From contig NZ_PNHQ01000036.1 of assembly GCF_002871935.1 (NCBI RefSeq), forward strand, positions 1-6,442: a stretch of DNA of 6,442 nucleotides. Reading direction: 5' to 3'. The notes beneath the pieces were generated by a model, which saw only the letters and a list, made by a program, of their open reading frames with translations, did no database searches and was not told the origin of the DNA. Positions 1 through 5,063 of the stretch are shown one piece after another. This stretch comes from Aerococcus viridans. Lineage in GTDB: Bacteria > Bacillota > Bacilli > Lactobacillales > Aerococcaceae. Each line of letters opens with the position of its first letter. Positions within the stretch are counted from its first letter, which is position 1. Both the position numbers and the translations under genes were made by a program.

Positions 1-43
1 TAAGAGTCACAGGTTTAAGTCAGCCTTAAATGACAAATATAGT

Positions 44-74
44 AAAAAAAGATTAGCCATTTAAGACTAATCTT
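44..74 (-). terminator. Hairpin with U-tract on the minus strand, in the leader of the first gene
   Basis: AAGATTAG (49-56) and CTAATCTT (67-74) are perfect 8-bp arms around a 10-nt loop. Read leftward, the stem is followed by a run of T, as in an intrinsic terminator. Read rightward there is no T-tract, and the hairpin sits just before the ribosome-binding site of the gene at 97. No minus-strand gene is visible between here and the bidirectional terminator at 1271-1308, so the source of a leftward transcript is unclear. It could instead be a leader hairpin or an operator. Confidence 0.4.
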
Positions 75-96
75 ATTATACGAGGAGCTTATTTTT

Positions 97-666
97 ATGG
101 GATTAAGTACTTTTTATCAATCAATAGAACAATCAATAGAGCAAAAAAATTATTATGCAGAAATATCAACTACATTAATTTTAATTGATATTTGTTCTAA
201 AGTTGAGTATCCGAACATAGTAGAGCAAAATAAACGCTACAAAAAATGGATAAATAATTATTATTTAGAATTTATTCCAAAAGATTTAAAAAATAAATAT
301 TTAGATGCCGAAAACATCTATTTCTTAAGAAATGCCATTCTAAACCAAGGATCATCTAACCCCAATACCACTGATTACTACCAAAAATACGGAAAACAAA
401 TAGTATTTGATATTATTCCCACTGTTTTTCCTTCTACACTTAATAAAAAAATATTCACAGCGACGGCTCCTCAACGAAGTTCTTTATATCCTGACTTATT
501 TTTCGATATTCATTATTTCTGTCAGTCTGTTATTAATAGTGTAAAAAGTTGGGAAGAAGATAATAGAGAAAAAATCGAGAAGAACAAAGAGCTATTCTTC
601 TCGATTGCTATTGCAGGTATCGATAAACATAATCCAAATAAAATGGTAATAATGAGAAAAATATAG
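97..666 (+). CDS. Hypothetical protein, possibly HEPN-like
   Basis: A 189-residue, probably cytoplasmic protein with no signal peptide or membrane segment. A GAGGAG ribosome-binding site (82-87) lies 9 nt before the ATG, which supports this start. The N-terminal half appears helical and contains LILIDICSKVEYPN (residues 27-40), an aromatic stretch RYKKWINNYYL (47-57) and IYFLRNAILNQGSS (74-87). The last segment resembles the R-x4-6-H motif of HEPN-domain proteins, many of which are RNases in toxin-antitoxin or anti-phage systems. Here the expected histidine is Asn83, so an active nuclease is doubtful. HEPN membership is my inference from the motif and helical context, not a secure assignment. 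The gene stands alone, 70 bp before the resolvase on the same strand, with no obvious antitoxin partner. A plasmid accessory protein of unknown role is the safest reading. Confidence 0.7.
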   Translation: MGLSTFYQSIEQSIEQKNYYAEISTTLILIDICSKVEYPNIVEQNKRYKKWINNYYLEFIPKDLKNKYLDAENIYFLRNAILNQGSSNPNTTDYYQKYGKQIVFDIIPTVFPSTLNKKIFTATAPQRSSLYPDLFFDIHYFCQSVINSVKSWEEDNREKIEKNKELFFSIAIAGIDKHNPNKMVIMRKI

Positions 667-687
667 TTTATTAATACCCATAATAAA
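667..687 (+). repeat. Short inverted repeat after the first gene
   Basis: TTTATTA (667-673) and TAATAAA (681-687) are perfect 7-bp arms around a 7-nt spacer, starting right after the stop codon of the first gene. The stem has no GC pair and no T-tract, so it would be a weak terminator. Because it lies just upstream of a resolvase gene it could also be part of a res recombination site, but I cannot recognise the usual subsites. Confidence 0.3.
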
Positions 688-736
688 TATGGCTAGCATA
701 TCAATATATTTTTAAAATTAGAGGAAGGAATTAATT

Positions 737-1294
737 ATGAAGTATGGCTATGCGAGGGTATCTACACGCAAGCAGGACTTAATCCAACAAATACAATCTT
801 TACAAAACGAAAATGTAGATAAAATTTTTACAGATAAAATGACTGGAAGAACATTAGAGCGTACCGCCTTTCAACAGTTACTAAAGAAAATTGAACCAGG
901 TGATACGTTGGTGGTTACCAAGCTAGATCGTCTGGCACGTAGTACAAGAGAAGCATTAAAACTCATTGAACAACTATTCCAACAAGATATTGCTATTCAT
1001 ATTTTAAACATAGGCAAAATTGAAGATACCCCTACTGGTCGTTTAATCTTTACGGTCTTTAGTGCCTTTGCCGATTTTGAACGCGACTTAATTGTAGAAC
1101 GCACAAAAGAGGGTAAAGAAGTTGCCAGACAAAATCCTAACTATAAAGATGGGCGTCCTAATAAGTACAGCAAACAACAAATGCAACACGCTATGCAGTT
1201 GCTAGAATCTTATTCTTACAATCAAGTGGCTCAAATGACTGGTATCAGTAAAAGTACCTTATTGAGACATAAAAAGAAGCCCAATATATCTTAA
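737..1294 (+). CDS. Serine recombinase (resolvase/invertase family)
   Basis: A 185-residue site-specific recombinase of the small serine resolvase/invertase family, the usual length for the group. The family cuts and rejoins DNA at paired sites, on plasmids usually to resolve multimers or cointegrates. Visible motifs are YARVST with the probable nucleophile Ser9, LDRLARS with the conserved arginines Arg65 and Arg68, and an [19 protein letters not shown] segment leading into the long E helix. A C-terminal helix-turn-helix DNA-binding region spans about residues 145-180 ([17 protein letters not shown]). All key residues are present, so it should be active. The start is supported by AGAGGAAGGA, ending 7 nt before the ATG. 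Its final codons form the left arm of a terminator. Codons 149-181 match a second, truncated resolvase at 4883-4990. Whether it acts as resolvase or invertase cannot be decided, since no res or inversion site is clear. Confidence 0.95.
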   Translation: MKYGYARVSTRKQDLIQQIQSLQNENVDKIFTDKMTGRTLERTAFQQLLKKIEPGDTLVVTKLDRLARSTREALKLIEQLFQQDIAIHILNIGKIEDTPTGRLIFTVFSAFADFERDLIVERTKEGKEVARQNPNYKDGRPNKYSKQQMQHAMQLLESYSYNQVAQMTGISKSTLLRHKKKPNIS

Positions 1295-1308
1295 AAGGGC
1301 TTCTTTTT
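1271..1308. terminator. Bidirectional intrinsic terminator between resolvase and ABC operon
   Basis: AAAAAGAAGCCC (1271-1282) and GGGCTTCTTTTT (1297-1308) are perfect 12-bp arms around a 14-nt loop. The 3' arm ends in T5 on both strands, so it can stop the resolvase transcript and the convergent ABC operon transcript. The left arm and loop include the last codons and stop of the resolvase. Confidence 0.85.
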
Positions 1309-1337
1309 CATTTTATTTTAAAAATAATGTCCGTATA

Positions 1338-2042
1338 TTATTTTCCATCAATTTGATGAGCAACTCGGTATCTATAAAGAGTGGTACAAATTAAACCAAG
1401 AATAATAATATAAATAATTACAGCAAACATGTTATCTTGGTTGCTATAAATAGATTGTAATAAAGTACCATAAGGAAAAATAGCAGAAATTTTTTGAAAA
1501 ACTGGTGGATAGGTAGTTATCGAAATTACTAATCCAGAAATAATAGGCAATATATTAATAAAAATATTATTAAAGAAATATATATTACTCATATTAATCG
1601 AAAGATAAAAGGAAATACTTCCTAAAAGAAAACTATATAGAATGCTAAATGGTAGTAATATTATTGCTGTAAATAACTGTGTTAAATCTAAACCTAATAT
1701 AACTAAAATAATTGTATTAATAAAAAATAGTAGAAAAGAAGAAAAATATACAGCGCCTACTTTGTCTAACCAATATTTTTTAGAATAAGGTTTATGTACA
1801 ATCATCTCCTTATGAATATCTAATACTGTATCTGTAACCAGTAATTGATTAATTGTATTAATCGCACTACCGTTCGCAGATATAAAAATAGACCCTAACG
1901 CCACGCTGTAATTAATATTATTTGAGTATTGTTGGTTAATTAACACAAATAATACCATTTGAATAATAGGTGAAACGAAAAAGTAAATCATAAAAGGCTT
2001 GATATTACGAAAATATACTAATGATAGCAATTGAATACGCAT
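1338..2042 (-). CDS. ABC-2-type transporter membrane subunit (second permease)
   Basis: A 234-residue integral membrane protein with about six hydrophobic segments, near residues 16-36, 45-66, 96-118, 120-146, 155-178 and 203-223. Between the second and third is a charged stretch, DIHKEMIVHKPYSKKYW (about 75-91), where ABC-2 permeases usually carry the coupling helix that contacts the ATPase. The length and layout fit an ABC-2 half transporter. The ATG lies 1 nt after the stop of the preceding permease, and a GGGAGG site sits 10 nt upstream, so the two are translated together. It is the last gene of the minus-strand operon and ends just before the bidirectional terminator. It most likely pairs with the neighbouring permease as a heterodimer powered by the ATPase at 2784-3527. 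The substrate is inferred to be the operon's small peptide, for export or for self-protection. Confidence 0.85.
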   Translation of the reverse strand: MRIQLLSLVYFRNIKPFMIYFFVSPIIQMVLFVLINQQYSNNINYSVALGSIFISANGSAINTINQLLVTDTVLDIHKEMIVHKPYSKKYWLDKVGAVYFSSFLLFFINTIILVILGLDLTQLFTAIILLPFSILYSFLLGSISFYLSINMSNIYFFNNIFINILPIISGLVISITTYPPVFQKISAIFPYGTLLQSIYSNQDNMFAVIIYIIILGLICTTLYRYRVAHQIDGK

Positions 2043-2043
2043 C

Positions 2044-2787
2044 TTATACTACCCTCCCTTGTCCATCTTTTTTAGACTGGCGTAAAAGCCAACTACCTAT
2101 AACTATTGCTAGTAAGATCCAGATGATTATAGATAAAAAGTACCCCCATACACTGTAATCATAGTTATTTGCCCCTAATAATTTTTGAATAGGAAATACC
2201 AAGGGAATACCCCATTGTGTGTAATAAGATAATGTATCTAGCCATGTGCCACTTCCAAGTAATCCACTAAATAATAATATTGGTATATGAATTAATTCTT
2301 CATATACGATTGCATTAGGCGTTAAAACAAAAAAAGCAGCAATTAATAAATCCATGACTGCTACACCCAACCAAAGCATCAAAACTAGTCCTATAAATTG
2401 AACATCTATATCACCAATATCTACATTAAATAAATGGGCTAAGCCATACGATATAGGAAAAGAAATTAAGCCAAAAGTAGAAGCAGGTAAAATTAAAGCG
2501 GTTAAAGAAATAAAATCATTGATACCAGTATTAATTAGATATTTTAGAGTACCCAAATGTCTTTGAAAACCTATAGATCCTGTAGCTGTAGTAGCAGACG
2601 TCCATAAGCCAAATATTGCACTACGGATCCATAAGTATGGATCGTCTAAATTATTATAGCCATTTGCAGTTAAGTATTGTAATAAAAAAATAGTGATGGT
2701 TGAAATAATAGGTAACCATAAAAAATATTGATTTCTAACATATACCTTCAGATGAAATAGAAATAAACGTAAAAATCGAAACATCAT
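2044..2787 (-). CDS. ABC-2-type transporter membrane subunit (first permease)
   Basis: A 247-residue membrane protein with about six hydrophobic segments, near residues 22-42, 55-75, 93-115, 130-153, 165-180 and 214-237, and a polar, basic C-terminus. Between segments two and three, GFQRHLGTLKYLINTG matches the 'ErexGTLexL' type coupling region typical of ABC-2 permeases, which supports the assignment. Two ATGs are adjacent. The first overlaps the ATPase stop as ATGA. The second is 6 nt from the strong AAGGAG site (2791-2796), against only 3 nt for the first, so initiation at the second (one residue shorter) is quite possible. Overlap with the ATPase and the 1-nt gap to the second permease imply tight coupling and fixed stoichiometry. 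An ATPase followed by two unlike permeases resembles the SagG-SagH-SagI type of peptide exporter by organisation only; I see no sequence proof of that relationship. Confidence 0.87.
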   Translation of the reverse strand: MMFRFLRLFLFHLKVYVRNQYFLWLPIISTITIFLLQYLTANGYNNLDDPYLWIRSAIFGLWTSATTATGSIGFQRHLGTLKYLINTGINDFISLTALILPASTFGLISFPISYGLAHLFNVDIGDIDVQFIGLVLMLWLGVAVMDLLIAAFFVLTPNAIVYEELIHIPILLFSGLLGSGTWLDTLSYYTQWGIPLVFPIQKLLGANNYDYSVWGYFLSIIIWILLAIVIGSWLLRQSKKDGQGRVV

Positions 2788-3527
2788 GATCTCCTTAAAC
2801 TAGGGGCAATAGATAAGTAAGCATCCTCTAAACTAGTACCTTCAGGTAAACCTGAATAACTTATAACATCGGTAAGTGTCCCTTCAAATTTTATGCTACC
2901 ACTACCGATAAGAAGAATTCGATCAGATAATGCTTCTATTTCTCCCATAATATGGCTAGTTAATAAGATACTGATATTTTCTTCTATTGTTAGTTTTTTT
3001 ATCGTATCCCTTATTTCTTTAGCAATCTCAATATCTAAACCATTTGTTGGTTCATCTAGTAATAATAAGGAAGGGTTATTTAACAAGGATTTTGCAATAT
3101 GCAATCTTTGATTCATCCCCTTAGAAAAGTGCTTTACTTTTTTATTTTTAACATCTTCAAGAGCGACAATATCTAAAACGCGATGAACTTCCTTTTTGCG
3201 CTCTTTATAAGGTACATTTGCAAGATCTGCATAAAAGTTTAAATTATCATAGGCAGAGACGTTACCATAAAAACCTAAATCTCCTCCAAAAGATACACCA
3301 ATGTCATTTTTATAGTTTTTTTGTTTTCCATTTATCCAAATCTCACCAGCTGTTTTTTCAATATATCCCCCTATCATTGAAACAATAGTTGTTTTCCCAG
3401 CACCATTTGGCCCAATTAGAGATACGATTTCTCCTGAGTTTATTTCAAAAGAAACATCATTTACTGCTTTAAATTGACTTTTTTTGCCATATATTTTTGA
3501 TAGATGCTCAACCTGTAATGTTTTCAT
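2784..3527 (-). CDS. ABC transporter ATP-binding protein
   Basis: A 247-residue cytoplasmic ATPase, the normal length for a single nucleotide-binding subunit. Motifs in order: A-loop region around Tyr13, Walker A GPNGAGKTT (39-47), signature FSKGM (134-138, in place of LSGGQ), Walker B LLLLD (154-158) followed by catalytic Glu159 and the D-loop NGLD (162-165), and the H-loop His192 in LLTSH. The Q-loop is unusual: the segment after the first beta domain reads GVSFGGDLGFYGN (77-89), with no glutamine at the expected place. This GGD variant occurs in some ABC-2 drug and peptide exporters as far as I recall. The ATG lies inside the end of the TPR gene (20-nt overlap). The preceding bases give only a weak ribosome-binding site, so translation is probably coupled. 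It should energise the two permeases encoded downstream. Confidence 0.96.
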   Translation of the reverse strand: MKTLQVEHLSKIYGKKSQFKAVNDVSFEINSGEIVSLIGPNGAGKTTIVSMIGGYIEKTAGEIWINGKQKNYKNDIGVSFGGDLGFYGNVSAYDNLNFYADLANVPYKERKKEVHRVLDIVALEDVKNKKVKHFSKGMNQRLHIAKSLLNNPSLLLLDEPTNGLDIEIAKEIRDTIKKLTIEENISILLTSHIMGEIEALSDRILLIGSGSIKFEGTLTDVISYSGLPEGTSLEDAYLSIAPSLRRS

Positions 3528-4653
3528 TTATCCATTCACTTTCTTTTTTAAATTGACTATATAAATTATTAGCTTCATCTAGCTCTTGATTTTTATACAA
3601 GGCAGAAATTAATAACTGATCAGTGTTTCTTCTTCCCGTAATTGCACCTATTTTTTCAAAATCTTCTCTTGCTATAATGCTATATCTAATCGTATTTTGA
3701 TAATCTTCTAAATGGTAAAAAGAGTTAGCTAACATATAAGCAGATTCTGCAGAATAATCTGGTGCATTTTGAATCATAAATTCATAATTTTCATCTAAAA
3801 TTTCATTAGCCTTACCAAAACGGTTCTTAATTATCATAATCTGTGCCAAATTATTATTAATTTGACCACGATATCGCTTTGATTGCTCTAGTAATGATGG
3901 ATCTGCTTCAGATCTCTCCTTGTATAATAGTCCATCTATAAATAACTTTGCATCGATTAATGTGTTTTCTATAAAATTACTATCTACTTTTTTATGTACA
4001 TAGTGTAAAGCGATTAAATTATTATATAATGCTCTATAAATTTGTTGATTATGTTTGTTATCTATTTTCATTAATTCATTACTAAAGATATTGAATTCCT
4101 GATCTATATTTATACTACTATCATTTAATCTTTTTATGATATAAGCTAATTTTCTATGAATTGCAATTACTTTATCTTCTTGACTATTAGCTATTTGACT
4201 CGCATGATCAAAAATATTAATACAATAGTTATCTCTTACTCCAGCATATAAACTACCTAACGCAATTAATAGATTATAACTTGCATTAGGCTCAATTTTT
4301 TTAATATATTTTTTTGTTATCTTATATAATCCTTCAAAATCTCCAGTGATAAGAATAAATGCATCAAAATGTGCTAATATTGATAATTCATTTTTAATAT
4401 CTTCTTCAAAATTTTCTAGTTTAACAGGATTAATAGCTCCTTTTTCTAAATAATATAAATAACTAATACGAGGATCATTTGATTTTCGGACACCTAAATC
4501 ATTTAAATAAGATGGCGTATCAATATTCCTATTTGAACTTATATTTTCTAATGAATCTTTAGCATATATAAAGCGATGTTGATAGTATTCTGGTATATTT
4601 TTAAACTGACTATTACTAATTTGCTCTGATATATAATTTTTAAAATAATCCAT
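3508..4653 (-). CDS. TPR-like helical repeat protein of the peptide/ABC cassette
   Basis: A 381-residue all-helical, cytoplasmic-looking protein with no signal peptide, membrane segment or recognisable catalytic motif. Repeat-like helix pairs are clearest at the C-terminus: about 266-301 (NNNLAQIMIIKNRFGKANEIL), 302-343 (SAYMLANSFYHLEDYQNTIRY) and 344-375 (LLISALYKNQELDEANNLY). Each has the small and aromatic spacing of TPR units. No helix-turn-helix is visible, unlike Rgg, PlcR or ComR peptide receptors. Size and fold recall Rap-type peptide receptors, but only at this general level. An in-frame ATG at 4722 would add 23 residues, but it lies inside the peptide gene and would force translation through the terminator hairpin. 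The ATG at 4653 follows GGAGG (4665-4669) and is preferred. It sits between peptide gene and ATPase and overlaps the latter, which suggests a role as peptide-binding chaperone, delivery factor, immunity factor or sensor. Confidence 0.8.
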   Translation of the reverse strand: MDYFKNYISEQISNSQFKNIPEYYQHRFIYAKDSLENISSNRNIDTPSYLNDLGVRKSNDPRISYLYYLEKGAINPVKLENFEEDIKNELSILAHFDAFILITGDFEGLYKITKKYIKKIEPNASYNLLIALGSLYAGVRDNYCINIFDHASQIANSQEDKVIAIHRKLAYIIKRLNDSSINIDQEFNIFSNELMKIDNKHNQQIYRALYNNLIALHYVHKKVDSNFIENTLIDAKLFIDGLLYKERSEADPSLLEQSKRYRGQINNNLAQIMIIKNRFGKANEILDENYEFMIQNAPDYSAESAYMLANSFYHLEDYQNTIRYSIIAREDFEKIGAITGRRNTDQLLISALYKNQELDEANNLYSQFKKESEWINENITG

Positions 4654-4669
4654 TATTTTTATGACCTCC

Positions 4670-4701
4670 AAAAAAAGGCCAAAAATTATCTTTTGGCCTT
4701 T
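4670..4701 (-). terminator. Intrinsic terminator/attenuator between peptide gene and TPR gene
   Basis: On the minus strand AAAGGCCAAAA and TTTTGGCCTTT form a perfect 11-bp stem (plus-strand arms 4674-4684 and 4691-4701) with a 6-nt loop, followed by more U residues, seven in a row in all. The hairpin starts 8 nt after the peptide stop codon, and the GGAGG of the TPR gene follows directly after the U-tract. No separate promoter for the TPR-ABC genes is evident, so they probably depend on read-through, giving high peptide and low transporter expression. Confidence 0.88.
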
Positions 4702-4709
4702 ATCTATTA

Positions 4710-4802
4710 TTAGTGATTCCAAGCTAGTGCGCTATCTTTTACTTGATCAAAAATGCTTTTTGAATCAAAAGTTTTAACAAAATTAGTTAAGTCGTTTGCC
4801 AT
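4710..4802 (-). CDS. Small leaderless peptide, putative secreted bacteriocin, pheromone or PSM-like peptide
   Basis: A 30-codon gene too short for usual gene callers. It begins MANDLTNF and ends DSALAWNH. AGAGGTG (plus-strand 4809-4815) lies 6 nt before the ATG, one of the best ribosome-binding sites in the window. A promoter-like region lies upstream and a strong terminator directly follows the stop. The peptide has no signal sequence, double-glycine leader or cysteine, so it is unlikely to be a lanthipeptide, thiopeptide or sactipeptide. Leu5, Phe8, Phe12, Phe18, Val21, Ala25 and Trp28 fall on one face of a helix, with Asp and Lys on the other; formal charge is about -1. Length and the N-terminus (MA-x-D-hydrophobic) recall leaderless amphipathic peptides such as delta-haemolysin and other phenol-soluble modulins. 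The function is inferred from context: it heads an operon with a TPR protein and an ABC exporter. A RiPP precursor with a C-terminal core, or a signalling peptide, is the alternative. Confidence 0.78.
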   Translation of the reverse strand: MANDLTNFVKTFDSKSIFDQVKDSALAWNH

Positions 4803-4827
4803 TTTAATCACCTCTTTTATTAAAATT

Positions 4828-4847
4828 TAGCAATATTTATGTTGCTA
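4828..4847 (-). promoter_or_regulatory. Inverted repeat in the leader of the peptide gene
   Basis: TAGCAA and TTGCTA are perfect 6-bp arms with an 8-nt spacer, placed between the predicted -10 element and the ribosome-binding site of the peptide gene. It could be an operator or a small 5' hairpin. No regulator gene is encoded in the cassette. Confidence 0.35.
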
Positions 4848-4858
4848 TAATTTAATAT

Positions 4859-4888
4859 ATCATAAATTATACCTTTTTTCATATGCAA
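4859..4888 (-). promoter_or_regulatory. Probable promoter of the peptide/TPR/ABC operon
   Basis: Read leftward, TTGCAT (plus-strand 4883-4888) is followed after 18 nt by TATGAT (4859-4864), a plausible but weak -35/-10 pair. A perfect TATAAT also occurs at 4866-4871, but without a good -35 box, so it would need an activator. The TTGCAT box is made from the first bases of the resolvase fragment, so the promoter spans the junction between cassette and plasmid backbone. Confidence 0.45.
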
Positions 4889-4990
4889 CGCGCCATGAAA
4901 TTGCTAGAAACACACTTTTATAATCAAGTTGCTGAACTAACTGGTATTAGTAAAAGTACTCTTGTACGATATAAGAAAAGAAAATCTTAA
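4883..4990 (+). pseudogene. 3' fragment of a second serine resolvase gene
   Basis: An open stretch of 35 codons plus stop encodes only the C-terminal helix-turn-helix of a resolvase ([20 protein letters not shown]). By my own count, 23 of the first 33 residues and 73 of 99 bases match codons 149-181 of the complete resolvase at 737-1294. The catalytic domain is missing, and similarity stops sharply at base 4883. There is no ribosome-binding site, so it is not expected to be expressed. The divergence at many third positions and several residues shows it is not a recent copy of the intact gene. It comes from a different member of the same family, cut by insertion, deletion or recombination at the cassette edge. 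It is on the same strand as the intact gene, so the two form imperfect direct repeats around the ABC cassette. Confidence 0.88.
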
Positions 4991-5007
4991 TATCTCATAT
5001 TATATCG

Positions 5008-5042
5008 TAGTATATTATAGTATGATATGGTATAATATACTA
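5008..5042 (+). promoter_or_regulatory. parA promoter and palindromic operator/centromere-like site
   Basis: TAGTATATTATA (5008-5019) and TATAATATACTA (5031-5042) are perfect 12-bp arms with an 11-nt spacer. The right arm carries TATAAT (5031-5036) preceded by TGG, an extended -10 element, and no good -35 box is seen. The operator therefore covers the promoter of the partition operon, as expected for autoregulation by its RHH protein, and it may also be the centromere. TATGATAT (5021-5028) in the spacer recurs before parB. Confidence 0.7.
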
Positions 5043-5063
5043 TATAGAAAGGAATGATTATAT

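Noticed and set aside
2893..3111. 72-codon plus-strand reading frame
   Set aside because: It is antisense to the ABC ATPase, with no ribosome-binding site and no protein-like motif.
4654..4722. Upstream in-frame ATG at 4722 that would lengthen the TPR protein by 23 residues
   Set aside because: It lies inside the peptide gene, lacks a ribosome-binding site, and translation would run through the terminator hairpin. The ATG at 4653 has GGAGG in front of it.
4710..4802. Lanthipeptide, sactipeptide or other cysteine-based RiPP precursor
   Set aside because: The peptide has no cysteine and no LanB/LanC/LanM, radical SAM, YcaO or leader protease gene is present. An unusual RiPP is not excluded.
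1181..4990. The two resolvase copies as ends of an insertion sequence or composite transposon
   Set aside because: The fragment is only about 74% identical over 99 bp, has no terminal inverted repeats, and I see no target-site duplication.
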